In this document: positions 48,329 to 58,206 of the stretch, piece by piece
How the letters are laid out: each line of letters starts with the position of its first letter
How positions within the stretch are numbered: position 1 is the stretch's first letter
Origin: Bacteroidales bacterium
Lineage (GTDB): Bacteria > Bacteroidota > Bacteroidia > Bacteroidales > Bacteroidaceae
Length of the DNA stretch: 64,000 nt
Reading direction: 5' to 3'
Assembly (NCBI GenBank): GCA_012517855.1
Contig: JAAYUD010000104.1
Location: forward strand, 1 to 64,000
Notes under the pieces: model-generated
Told to the model about the DNA's origin: nothing
Databases searched by the model: none
Seen by the model: only the letters and a program-made list of their open reading frames with translations
Position numbers and translations under genes: made by a program

Positions 48329-50899
48329 TTATTTTAAATTATATAACAACGCTTCTTGTCGTAATGTTTTTTCCCAATCTTTTGCCCCAGCTCCGGGTAC
48401 AAAACGATGACCTCTCAACCAATCGCCTTGAGCATAAAAATGCAACCATTCACCACGATTTATCTTGAGAACGGCACGATGTTCTTCCGACGTATCCCGC
48501 TGGCCGACATAACGATCCGAAGGATACATCACACCCATACCGATCCATCCCATCGCAGGATCCTGAAATCCCCAAAGACCCATCAAACCGTAACACTTAT
48601 CTATGAAAAAGTCTTCAGTCGGTATCTTGTTGATCACTATACCCAACTGGATATCGTCGAAAGGATCGCCGCCTTCAACCTTCACTTCACGCTTGTCACT
48701 ATAGGCACCACCACGGGCCGTACAGTTTATGTATACCGTATATGGATGAGATTTCGGACCTACACCGCTAACCGTAAAACCGATCGTTACACTATCATTT
48801 GACTCCTGAACCAAACGACCGCTATATACCGGATCGCCGGCTTTCTCATGGCGCAAAGGATAACCAACACCGTTCACATACAGAACCAAACCGCCGCAAC
48901 CGCCGGTCTGACCGACATGGAGAATATCCATACCCCAAGTACCGTAATCCGTATGATAATGAATGTCATGAGTCAACATCGGAAGCATCAAACAATCGTA
49001 ACGCTTTCCGAACAAATCGAAGTGACCGTCGTAACAGCGGAAAGCCGCTTTCTCCGATTCCCAACCCCAGTTCGGAGCATACCACTTGTTATTCCACGAC
49101 ACACGCTTTACGGACGGATCCTTACGTAATTCCGACAGCCACAAATTGTATGCATCCGAAGAAGGTAACGATATGCCGAACACTTTCGACAACAATTCAC
49201 TCATCGATTCCGAATCGCCGTTTCCACGAAGGGTATCGAACGACTTCCAAAATGATTTATGACCATAGCTCTTCTTCAATTCGCAGATGCGGCGATCCGC
49301 ACACAAACGTAAATAATACAACAGCGATTCGTTACTGTCAAGTAAGCGTTTCGACAAATCATCTGTCAGGTTCTTGCAGCGCATCTTATTCTCTATCATA
49401 CTCCATATCGAGTTGCCCGAATCGGACTTGTTCTTCGATTTTAAAGCCTGGCACAATATCATGTTCAACGTATAAAGACGAGACGGCTCCATCGAGACTA
49501 CGCAACTATAGGCAGAATTCAACGAATTGAAATTCCATTCAACCGTTTTATCCCCCGATACGTTCAGTTTCCATGAATCATCCCATTTCCCGTCGCCGTT
49601 CGTATCGACCAACACTTTATCGACGATACCGTCGCGATCGGTATCAATCCATTCGTATTTCATATCCATCTTCGTATCATAATCGAAATCAACTTTCAAC
49701 CATGACTTGTCGGCTCCTTTTATATGGATTCGTTTATCACCGACGCTATAATAATAGGAGTTCGGAGCCTTCGGGTGCATCACTATTTCATAACGCTTAT
49801 TATAAGGACCGCAATCAGGTCCACCCACTCTCGGCATTTCATAACCTTTTTCCTTCGATTCCGATGCGATCACTCCTTCCCAACGCTCTATATTGTAACC
49901 TCGAATACCATATGCGATGTTCAGATCGTTCTCGTCCCAAGTCATGATCTCGCGCGACCAAATCTGCTTCTGTAAAAATGGTACCATCGCACTCCGTCTC
50001 ATGATTTTAGCCGGAAATCCCTCTATCATGACGGTCTCGCACATGTCGTCTCCATATTTTATAGACTGTAATGAGCTTTCATTATCTTGTCCAAAATTAT
50101 TATCCCCCACAATCGCACTGAGAGATACATCATAATCACGTGGATTTTGCTTTGTTGCATCATTATCCACATCAAAACTCCAACGCAAAGAATGAATAGA
50201 TTGGTTAATACCTACCAAACGAATGGCTTCTTCCGAAATACCATTACCATCACGATCAAAAAAGCAGAACGGATTTTCTGCAAAATTGCTCCATTGTTTA
50301 TCTCTCGGTTTGATATAAAGACAATCAAACGTTTCATCTCCGCCGAAATTGGTTTTTTGCTCACATTCTCTCTGGAAATAAGCATAATCTATAGCATACC
50401 ACAAAAGGTTATCGTCTCCGTCATCACGACTCCACCAAACACGTAAACCGTAATTGGGATCGAAAAAGTAAATACCCATTCTATCCACATCCTGATCACC
50501 GTCCAGATCTTCATAACTAATCACTGCATCGACTTTTCCATCTCCATTCCAATCAACCACATATAAATCACTATCCATGTCCGGTTCTCCTCCCATCTGC
50601 ATATCGCCGTCACGGTCGATAGCACGCACCAATACCGGACGCTTGGATGCGCTGTGGCGAGGATCGACATCCACATACCATACCTCTTCCGGCTTTCCGT
50701 CACCGTTGCGGTCTACATAATAACGCTTACCCGAAGGATCGGAACTGACCTTCTTTACCATAGCTGGATCCAGTCTAACTTTATCGCCGAATACATATTC
50801 GAAACATTTCTCTTTATCCAAAGCTTGTTGCGCTTTCAATACTGGCGGAAAGCATAAAAACAAGACCAAAAGAAAAACTAAATATCTATACTTTTTCAT
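48329..50899 (-). CDS. Large exported protein with calcium-loop repeats and DUF4861-like C-terminus
   Basis: An 856-residue protein with a signal peptide (ending VLKA-QQ). The N-terminal half holds at least six D-x-(D/N)-x-D-G loops, such as VDRNGDGKPEEVW, VDWNGDGKVDAV, DLDGDQDVDRMG, DRDGNGISEEA, DTDRDGIVDKV and DTNGDGKWDDSW. These resemble calcium-binding EF-hand/FG-GAP-like loops. The C-terminal ~230 residues (YGTWGMDILHVGQTGGCGGL through LRGHRFVPGAG) resemble the DUF4861 group found in Bacteroidetes polysaccharide loci. No activity can be assigned. Codons for these loops are GC-richer than in neighbouring genes. Confidence 0.65.
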   Translation of the reverse strand: MKKYRYLVFLLVLFLCFPPVLKAQQALDKEKCFEYVFGDKVRLDPAMVKKVSSDPSGKRYYVDRNGDGKPEEVWYVDVDPRHSASKRPVLVRAIDRDGDMQMGGEPDMDSDLYVVDWNGDGKVDAVISYEDLDGDQDVDRMGIYFFDPNYGLRVWWSRDDGDDNLLWYAIDYAYFQRECEQKTNFGGDETFDCLYIKPRDKQWSNFAENPFCFFDRDGNGISEEAIRLVGINQSIHSLRWSFDVDNDATKQNPRDYDVSLSAIVGDNNFGQDNESSLQSIKYGDDMCETVMIEGFPAKIMRRSAMVPFLQKQIWSREIMTWDENDLNIAYGIRGYNIERWEGVIASESKEKGYEMPRVGGPDCGPYNKRYEIVMHPKAPNSYYYSVGDKRIHIKGADKSWLKVDFDYDTKMDMKYEWIDTDRDGIVDKVLVDTNGDGKWDDSWKLNVSGDKTVEWNFNSLNSAYSCVVSMEPSRLYTLNMILCQALKSKNKSDSGNSIWSMIENKMRCKNLTDDLSKRLLDSNESLLYYLRLCADRRICELKKSYGHKSFWKSFDTLRGNGDSESMSELLSKVFGISLPSSDAYNLWLSELRKDPSVKRVSWNNKWYAPNWGWESEKAAFRCYDGHFDLFGKRYDCLMLPMLTHDIHYHTDYGTWGMDILHVGQTGGCGGLVLYVNGVGYPLRHEKAGDPVYSGRLVQESNDSVTIGFTVSGVGPKSHPYTVYINCTARGGAYSDKREVKVEGGDPFDDIQLGIVINKIPTEDFFIDKCYGLMGLWGFQDPAMGWIGMGVMYPSDRYVGQRDTSEEHRAVLKINRGEWLHFYAQGDWLRGHRFVPGAGAKDWEKTLRQEALLYNLK

Positions 50900-51024
50900 G
50901 AATTATTTGAAATTTATTTAATTAATGCTACTAAAAAATCTTCCGATTTATAAAACAAACGAATCATAACTCTTTTATAAATCGGAAGCCTAACCTTTAC
51001 ACAATATTACTTATAAAATCCACA

Positions 51025-52629
51025 TTATTTTACCGGATCGCCATTAATGGATACCAAGACCAATACGCGGAATTCGGCTAAATTAACGACACTTCCTCTC
51101 GTAGAATCCATAAATCTCAATTTAATGAAACGTCCTTTTACGTTATCGAGACTAGAAATTGTAGTCAGATCTATCGCTATTGATTGCCAACCACCACTCG
51201 TGCTCCTAACTTGTGTGAAAAGATAATTCCAATTATTCAAACTCGGGTTATTATAATCAGATATATTGCCACCTTTCTTAATTGGTAAGAACTGAAACAC
51301 ATCATCAGGAGAGACAGAAATATTGATAGTTTTAGTATCTACATTTGATGGACGATTTAATGTTTTGACACCAACTATATAATATTTTTGTTGCATATCA
51401 TATACCAAACATATATCACCCGGAGATCTTTTGGCTACACATGTATTATAATCCGTAAAATTATAATTATAATCATCTCCATAGCTACCACCTGTTTGGA
51501 CACCTGCACCGTTCGTGCCTGCATAGCTCGTATATAAAGGGCCACTATAACAACTATGCCAATAGGTACTTACATCATTATCTATAGGTGCATATGGACC
51601 AGCATTATCACCTCCAGACGATTGCGTCCATGATTTCTGGTCACAATTATCAAATACTGGTTTCCAACCGGATACATCATCAATCCACTGCGTACCATAA
51701 GTAGGAGGAGTCACAACAATAAATTGTACACTAGAACTTAGATCCGTGTTTTGTAAACTCGTTGACTTCAACATCAAGGGAAGTACGTAATGAACATCGT
51801 TCTGCAATGGTGCACGACTTAAAGTCAACAATGCCGTACCTGTTTCGTTCCCTTTAGAAAATTTTAATGTAGGCAATGCCCCATAGGCATCCACAGGCAT
51901 AAGCTTACATGGATAGTTCGGATTGTTCGTTTGAAATACTCTGAACAGACTATCATTCTTAGATTTATCAAACGAACAAGTAAAATCATTGGCAAGATCG
52001 TAGTTAGATACAGTAGCACTCAAGTTAATATCCAATGTTTTAAAATTCATATTTGAGTATTGATCACCCGGCAATGCAATATTAGGTTTTTCAACGGTTA
52101 TACATTCCAATAATTTACCACCTGTAGGACTGATCGTATCATTGTGCGTACTTACCATTTGTATAGGCAATACAAATTTTGTCTTCGTAGTAATAGTGGG
52201 ATCGGACTGTATATAATTATATATTTTAAATGCATCTATTGAAAGAATGAGATATTTACCCGTTTCTTCTTTATCGAAAGAAATCTCTTGACCGTTATTA
52301 AAAGAAAAAAATTGAGATGGAATTACTCGGTAGTCCAATCCCTGAGGAACATTATATGTGGAATTTATCTCATCTTGACTAAGTATATTGAATTTCACAT
52401 TAGCTGTAAGAGAAGGGTCACTACCAGCTTTTAACACAACTATAGAATCTTGATAATTAGTTTCGGTCGTATTTAAGCTTAAAGATTGCGCCCCGCTGTT
52501 TTTAAACAACATAACCTTATGATATTCATTAGGAAAGAGTTTATCAAAGCCATATTCAGAATTACTACAGGAAGTAATAAATAAAATACTCACTACCAAT
52601 AACAATATATTTAATAAAAACTTTTTCAT
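51025..52629 (-). CDS. Surface glycan-binding lipoprotein (DUF1735 plus discoidin-like domain)
   Basis: A 534-residue lipoprotein with lipobox Cys21 (LFITSC). The first ~150 residues and a second block around 190-310 look like DUF1735-type immunoglobulin-like domains seen in SusE-position proteins. The C-terminal part (about residues 345-530, WKPVFDNCDQKSW, DNDVSTYWHS and GRFIKLRFMDSTRG) has the F5/8 type C (discoidin) carbohydrate-binding pattern. It lies directly after susD, where SusE/F-like surface glycan-binding proteins are encoded. Confidence 0.82.
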   Translation of the reverse strand: MKKFLLNILLLVVSILFITSCSNSEYGFDKLFPNEYHKVMLFKNSGAQSLSLNTTETNYQDSIVVLKAGSDPSLTANVKFNILSQDEINSTYNVPQGLDYRVIPSQFFSFNNGQEISFDKEETGKYLILSIDAFKIYNYIQSDPTITTKTKFVLPIQMVSTHNDTISPTGGKLLECITVEKPNIALPGDQYSNMNFKTLDINLSATVSNYDLANDFTCSFDKSKNDSLFRVFQTNNPNYPCKLMPVDAYGALPTLKFSKGNETGTALLTLSRAPLQNDVHYVLPLMLKSTSLQNTDLSSSVQFIVVTPPTYGTQWIDDVSGWKPVFDNCDQKSWTQSSGGDNAGPYAPIDNDVSTYWHSCYSGPLYTSYAGTNGAGVQTGGSYGDDYNYNFTDYNTCVAKRSPGDICLVYDMQQKYYIVGVKTLNRPSNVDTKTINISVSPDDVFQFLPIKKGGNISDYNNPSLNNWNYLFTQVRSTSGGWQSIAIDLTTISSLDNVKGRFIKLRFMDSTRGSVVNLAEFRVLVLVSINGDPVK

Positions 52630-52646
52630 TGTAGTTTCCTTTAAAA

Positions 52647-54584
52647 TTAATAACCTGGAGCCTGTACTAATTGAGAGTTACTATAGATCTCACTAGATTC
52701 GATAGGCAACAAATACATGCGATCGTTCCATTGAAATGGTTGATCTATCTTAACACGTTGATTAAATTGATCGAATGTCGGATTCAAAATTCCGTCGGCA
52801 TTTAACCCTTCGCGAGTACTAGCTCTCAAGAATTGCGGAGCCGTCACCCAACGACGTAAATCATAATAACGTTGATGTTCGTCGTAAAGTTCGACAAACC
52901 GATCGTTTCGAACCCAATCCATTAACGACATACCGCTATTTTTGATCATCGCATCGGTCAAATCCGGTACACCGGCACGTTCACGAATCGCATTCAAATC
53001 CTTCAACGAATTGTCTTCATCACCCAATGCCGCATAGCATTCAGCTCTATCTAAATATAATTCACCTAAACGAATTACGGAAACTGCTATCGACCTCAAA
53101 TTTCCAGGTTTACTAGCATCTGAAGTGGACCACACCAAATTTGGATCAATATATTTCTTCTCTACAAATCCGGTTACGGAACTGACAGCATATTTTGAAG
53201 GATTATAACCGTTCGTATTAGCATCCCTCATGTGCAAAATCAAAGGACTCCCGTTGGCTAATTTAGAAGCATATTCCCCTCCATCGTAACCCAACCAGGC
53301 ATAAAAGCGCGGTTCACGAAAATTACATAAATTTATCACATCGGTACGTCCTGAAATTCCAGCAGATTGAAGCCATTCGGACTTAGAAACGAAATTCGGA
53401 TCATTCTCAGGCAACATACCATTATTCGTATAAAAATGTTCTATGACATACAAAGGTACAGAAAGAGCTGTTTGCGCAGGAAGTGATTTACCACTTACGG
53501 TAACGAAACCATGAGGTAACATACGCGTCCAATGGTACGGATCGTACCAATAACTGTCATAGTAAGTTTGCATAATTATCTCGTGATTACCGTCTGCTTC
53601 GGTTGTAGTATTCAAATAACGCATCAACATGACATGCTTCCTAAATGCAGAATCAGCATTGGCAATAGTAGGCAAAGGCATATTTTGATTTTCGCGATGT
53701 TGCTCGGAAGCCTTTACATCATACAAACTACGTTCACCTTCACCGATTGCTGCACTTATCGCATCATTACATGCATCCAAAGCACGTTGCCACTTTTTGA
53801 CATCATAAGTATGGCTAACCAACTCTTTACCATATTCCGGAGTTTCCCAATTTACATTTTTCCAATCCGGATAAGGAAATGAACCATTCCATAAAGGAGA
53901 AGCGGCATATAATAACAAACGTGCTTTCAAAGCCTTACAAGCTACCGAAGTAGCACGACCTAATTCATTATCATCAACTGTAGCGGGCAGTCCTTTGGCA
54001 GCTTCATCATACCATGACGCAATTGAATCCACACAACAATCAAAATGAGAGCGTCCCGGGATTTCATTTGCAGGCGTATTCTCACTATAATAATGCCCCA
54101 TCAAAGGAATCGGACCATACGCCTCCAACAATAGGAAGTGGTAATATGCCCTTAAAAATATCGTTTCAGATATCCAACGAGTCATCTCTCCATCGGTAAC
54201 ATCACTCGGACGGTATTGATTCAATAATTGAATAAACTGGTTACATTTCCCAATGTTATCCCAAAATCGATCCCAGCGGTCACTAGCGGTAGCGCTCTCT
54301 GAAGTCGTACCTAATTGATTCCAAGAAACTACGGAGCCTTGCATGCCCCATGTACGCGGCCACACATATTCATCAACAGAAGTTTCAAATTCCGAATAGA
54401 AATAAGCTCTCCATAGTCCTTCATAATCGGAAAGACACCATTTAAGACATGTCGGCTCATCTTTAACCAAATCTGGTATATCAGCTGTTGCCGGAGGAAC
54501 TACATTTAAATAATTACATGAAGTAAGGCAACAAACAGGAATCATAATTTTAGCAAAATTGATTATGGATTTTAATATTTTCAT
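52647..54584 (-). CDS. SusD/RagB family outer-membrane lipoprotein
   Basis: A 645-residue SusD-like protein anchored through Cys23 (VCCLTSCNYLN). Helical TPR-like core features include the RAYYHFLLLEAYGPIPLMGHYY segment, ARLLLYAASPLWNGS and LDRAECYAALGDEDN, and the family C-terminus ERAGVPDL plus LRRWVTAP. SusD proteins sit as lids on SusC channels and bind the glycan. The gene lies 20 bases after susC, the standard pairing. Confidence 0.93.
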   Translation of the reverse strand: MKILKSIINFAKIMIPVCCLTSCNYLNVVPPATADIPDLVKDEPTCLKWCLSDYEGLWRAYFYSEFETSVDEYVWPRTWGMQGSVVSWNQLGTTSESATASDRWDRFWDNIGKCNQFIQLLNQYRPSDVTDGEMTRWISETIFLRAYYHFLLLEAYGPIPLMGHYYSENTPANEIPGRSHFDCCVDSIASWYDEAAKGLPATVDDNELGRATSVACKALKARLLLYAASPLWNGSFPYPDWKNVNWETPEYGKELVSHTYDVKKWQRALDACNDAISAAIGEGERSLYDVKASEQHRENQNMPLPTIANADSAFRKHVMLMRYLNTTTEADGNHEIIMQTYYDSYWYDPYHWTRMLPHGFVTVSGKSLPAQTALSVPLYVIEHFYTNNGMLPENDPNFVSKSEWLQSAGISGRTDVINLCNFREPRFYAWLGYDGGEYASKLANGSPLILHMRDANTNGYNPSKYAVSSVTGFVEKKYIDPNLVWSTSDASKPGNLRSIAVSVIRLGELYLDRAECYAALGDEDNSLKDLNAIRERAGVPDLTDAMIKNSGMSLMDWVRNDRFVELYDEHQRYYDLRRWVTAPQFLRASTREGLNADGILNPTFDQFNQRVKIDQPFQWNDRMYLLPIESSEIYSNSQLVQAPGY

Positions 54585-54604
54585 ATCATTTTTTTTTAAT
54601 CATG

Positions 54605-57600
54605 TTAAAACTTTAATTGAGCACCAATATTAAACGTGCGTTGTAATGGATAAGAATTCCATGACAATTCCGGATCCCAAAGTTTAAATGGACTCCAAAT
54701 GGCTAAATTATCACCACTAAAATATAAACGGCAATGTGGGAAAGAATAACCTATTTCTAACGTTTTCCAACGTATAAAATTACCATTACGAGTCCAGAAT
54801 GAACTAGAAACCGTATTATTGCCCGTATAAGTTCCATTCAATCCCAAACGCGGATACTGAGCCTTCTCATTAGGATTATCCACTGTCCAATGGTTATCTG
54901 CAATAAATTTCATTACATTCTTGTTTCCATTACCCATTACAGCACCGAACGGAGACATATCGTTCATAATCATTATTGTACGTTTAGCCGATCCAGTAAA
55001 AAATACACCGAAGTCAAACTTACAATATGTAACATCTAAACCTAATCCGTATTGTAAACGAGGTGTCGACCCATAGGGAGAAATCATTGCCCTATCTTCA
55101 GAATTAATGACACCGTCACCGTTTATATCACGATATTTAATATCTCCCGGCATTACGGTACTGCCAAAATTTGTTTGTGCCGAACTTGTTGCAATTTCAT
55201 TATCATCTTTAAATAAACCTTCAGCAATATAACCGTAAGTGGCACTTAAAGGTTTACCTTTCTGCAATTGCCAAGAATAGGGATAGTTCGGCTCATCTTT
55301 ATTAATGTATTTATTTTTGTTATAAGAAAAATTGCCACGGAATTCGAATGAAAAGTCCTTTTTGACTCGTTTTTTCCAATTGACACTCAATTCAAATCCT
55401 TCATTATCTACTTTACCGATATTACTCCACGGAGTAAGAGGCCAATCTTTAGAGCTGGTGTACACATAGCCATAACCCAATACTTGCGGCCAAGTAGCAC
55501 GTTGCATTAAGATACGATCGCGTTTATCATGAAAATAATCAAATACCACATTTATTTCATTAAATAAATTCAAATCAACACCTATATCCATTTTTTTAAC
55601 ACGTTCCCAATGAGCATTCTCTACAGCATAAGCCTGCACGGCTCCTCCCCAATAAGCAGTATGTGCGGATCCAAACCATGCACCACGACCCACATTCGTA
55701 CTAACAGCATTTACATACAAGAAATGCTGAACACCATCCTCATCCTCGCCTGTTTCACTATTACCGACCAATCCATAAGATCCTCTCAATTTAAGAAACC
55801 CTATATACTTAGAAACTGGTTTCCAAAAATCTTCACTACTAATGACCCACCCCAGAGACATAGCGGGGAAAAATTCAAAACGATGTCCACTAGCTAAACG
55901 CTCCGTACCATCATAACCGAAATTAAATTCGGCCAAATACTTATTTTGATAATCATAAGTAACACGACCGGACCATCCTTGATTGCGAGACGGTAAAACG
56001 GAATTTCTGTATTCACGCATCATATACATCAATAACCCCGATACAGTATGCGGACCAAAAGATCGATTATAATTGATACGTCCGTCCAGATAAAACGTAT
56101 TATCGCCGTAGCGAGTCGGATTGGCATCTTGAGTGATATAATCCTGACCGAGTTGCAATTGTGCCAAACTGTATGTCGTCGTACCAGTAACCGTACCGAT
56201 AGGATCCCAACTACCGTCTTGAACACGATAAAAATAAGGAGTCATCGACTCGTTATAAGAGGTTATAAAATAGTTTTTCCAATTAACCAAAGCAGATACA
56301 TTCAAACCCTTTGTAATAAAGCTAAAATCTTGTGATAAATGCAAAGATGTGTTTATCGTACTGGTATTGTCTTGATTAAATGAACTTAACATATCAGCAT
56401 AGGGATTCGTACATAAAGTCGAACCACTCTGAAATGCATTACCGAAACGAATATGTTTATCTCCCTCTCGGGCAGGAAATGCTGCAGGGAATTCTACCGG
56501 AGATACCGCGTAAGTGTCATAATATAATGAAGTAACATAAGACCCTGGACCCTTATCTTGGCCTATTTGAGTATTCATACGCAGATCTATATTCGTAGTA
56601 GGAGATACTTTATACGATATATTATCTTGAAATACATATCTCCATTGATTGATATTATTCTTAAACGGTCCGTTACTCGGAATACGTAATAATCCCGTAT
56701 TATGATTAGCTTGTAAACTCATATAATATGTAACACGAGAGCCGCCGCCTTGAATATTTACATTGACACGTTGATCCATATTCGAGTTTTTAAATAATAG
56801 TCCATACCAATCTATATCTGGATATAAATACGAATTCACATGATTACGAGTGTTTTCAATATCAGTTGTAGAATATCTAGGAGTTGCATTAGGAGTACGC
56901 GCCAAATCTGCTTCATTATACAATTCCATATACCGAGCTCCCTTTACAAGTTGTAATTTCTTAGTTGGTTTCAAATAAGAATCTTCAATCGTAACATGAA
57001 TTTGAGCCTTGCTATTTTCAAATCCGCTTTTAGTAGTGATCAACATTACACCATTAGCACCGCGCGCTCCATAAATAGCCGTTGCAGACGCATCCTTTAA
57101 AATGGAAAAAGTTTCTATGGATTCTGCTGGAATATTATTCAAATCATTGGCAGAGATTTCAACATCATCCAGCAATATCAACGGGGTTGCACGTCCACCG
57201 AAAGTTCCGACACCACGAATATAAAAAGCGGAAGCCGATCCCGGTTCACCACTACCCGTCATAGAAATGACACCAGCTAATTGACCAGCAAAATTATTGG
57301 TTAATGAAGCACTTGGAGATCTCAATTCCAATCCTTTGACAGATGTAATGGCACCTGTTACAGAAACTTTTTTCTGCGTACCGGCACCTACAACAACAAC
57401 TTCATTTAATACTTGATTATCGGATTCCATTTTAATATTTAATACACCTAAATCACCGACTAAAACATCCTTAGTTTTGTAACCGATATACGAAAATGCT
57501 ACTTCCGATTCACTAGTTACATTAATTTGATATTCTCCGTTGATATCAGTAGTGGTACCATTTTTGGCACCTTTGATCTTAATGGAAACACCAATTAATG

Positions 57601-58060
57601 GGTCATTATTATCTGCATCATAAACATGTCCCACCAACTTATGTTCAAGAGGTTTACGTTTACTTTTAGTAGAACGAGGCTTTTGTTCAACAGCCCTCGG
57701 AGATTTTTCTTTAATAAATATTTGGTTCCCATTAATAAAATAAGTACTATTAGTATTTTTTATAATCTCATCCATTATATTATTAATGGGTTGATTTTTT
57801 ATATGAATAGTAATTTTTCTATTCGCATCGAACGTATTCGATGAATAGAAAAAGATGTAACTACTCTTACTTTCAATTTCTGAAAGAACGTCACGAACAA
57901 TTTTATTACTAATTTTTAAAGTAAATAACTGCTTTTGGGTAGTGAGACTTTTGGCATACCCAATGTTTGTACTTAAGACAAGAATTAAAAAAAAACTTAA
58001 TGCACTTAAAAAAAAACAATTATTAATAATTCTTGATTTGTAATTTTTTGTATTTGTCAT
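54605..58060 (-). CDS. SusC/RagA family TonB-linked outer-membrane receptor with STN domain
   Basis: A 1151-residue transporter. After the signal peptide comes a Secretin/TonB N-terminal (STN) domain (about residues 45-105, ISNKIVRDVLSEIESKSSYI), a carboxypeptidase-like beta-sandwich (LVGHVYDADNNDPLIGVSI), the plug (YIRGVGTFGG and ILKDASATAIYGARGANGVM) and a 22-strand barrel. The STN domain is used to signal to FecR-type anti-sigma factors; the adjacent gene is such a FecR, so trans-envelope induction is expected. It imports oligosaccharides released at the surface, with SusD. Confidence 0.95.
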   Translation of the reverse strand: MTNTKNYKSRIINNCFFLSALSFFLILVLSTNIGYAKSLTTQKQLFTLKISNKIVRDVLSEIESKSSYIFFYSSNTFDANRKITIHIKNQPINNIMDEIIKNTNSTYFINGNQIFIKEKSPRAVEQKPRSTKSKRKPLEHKLVGHVYDADNNDPLIGVSIKIKGAKNGTTTDINGEYQINVTSESEVAFSYIGYKTKDVLVGDLGVLNIKMESDNQVLNEVVVVGAGTQKKVSVTGAITSVKGLELRSPSASLTNNFAGQLAGVISMTGSGEPGSASAFYIRGVGTFGGRATPLILLDDVEISANDLNNIPAESIETFSILKDASATAIYGARGANGVMLITTKSGFENSKAQIHVTIEDSYLKPTKKLQLVKGARYMELYNEADLARTPNATPRYSTTDIENTRNHVNSYLYPDIDWYGLLFKNSNMDQRVNVNIQGGGSRVTYYMSLQANHNTGLLRIPSNGPFKNNINQWRYVFQDNISYKVSPTTNIDLRMNTQIGQDKGPGSYVTSLYYDTYAVSPVEFPAAFPAREGDKHIRFGNAFQSGSTLCTNPYADMLSSFNQDNTSTINTSLHLSQDFSFITKGLNVSALVNWKNYFITSYNESMTPYFYRVQDGSWDPIGTVTGTTTYSLAQLQLGQDYITQDANPTRYGDNTFYLDGRINYNRSFGPHTVSGLLMYMMREYRNSVLPSRNQGWSGRVTYDYQNKYLAEFNFGYDGTERLASGHRFEFFPAMSLGWVISSEDFWKPVSKYIGFLKLRGSYGLVGNSETGEDEDGVQHFLYVNAVSTNVGRGAWFGSAHTAYWGGAVQAYAVENAHWERVKKMDIGVDLNLFNEINVVFDYFHDKRDRILMQRATWPQVLGYGYVYTSSKDWPLTPWSNIGKVDNEGFELSVNWKKRVKKDFSFEFRGNFSYNKNKYINKDEPNYPYSWQLQKGKPLSATYGYIAEGLFKDDNEIATSSAQTNFGSTVMPGDIKYRDINGDGVINSEDRAMISPYGSTPRLQYGLGLDVTYCKFDFGVFFTGSAKRTIMIMNDMSPFGAVMGNGNKNVMKFIADNHWTVDNPNEKAQYPRLGLNGTYTGNNTVSSSFWTRNGNFIRWKTLEIGYSFPHCRLYFSGDNLAIWSPFKLWDPELSWNSYPLQRTFNIGAQLKF

Positions 58061-58072
58061 ACATTTGTAGAA

Positions 58073-58155
58073 TCTAAGGTTTAAAACTAAGGTTTATTAT
58101 ATTGTTCTAAATTTTAGAGGTAACCGGATAATATCGGAAGCATTATCCGGTTTTT
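58073..58155. promoter_or_regulatory. Direct repeat and hairpin between fecR and susC
   Basis: CTAAGGTTT occurs twice 15 bases apart (58075-58083 and 58088-58096 by eye, so treat the edges as approximate), just upstream of susC, and could be part of its control region. A hairpin AACCGGATAAT / ATTATCCGGTT (58122-58132 with 58142-58152) follows, with its T-run on the plus strand, opposite to the direction of fecR and susC. Its role is unclear. Confidence 0.35.
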
Positions 58156-58206
58156 GTACATTTCTTTATGTTTTCATGGGCTTTGATTTTAAATTAAATA
58201 TTTATT

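Noticed and set aside
48799-49530. 243-codon plus-strand frame opposite the calcium-loop protein gene
   Set aside because: It is antisense to a gene with clear signal peptide and repeats; its composition (Arg, Thr, Asn, Tyr rich) reflects the complementary codons.
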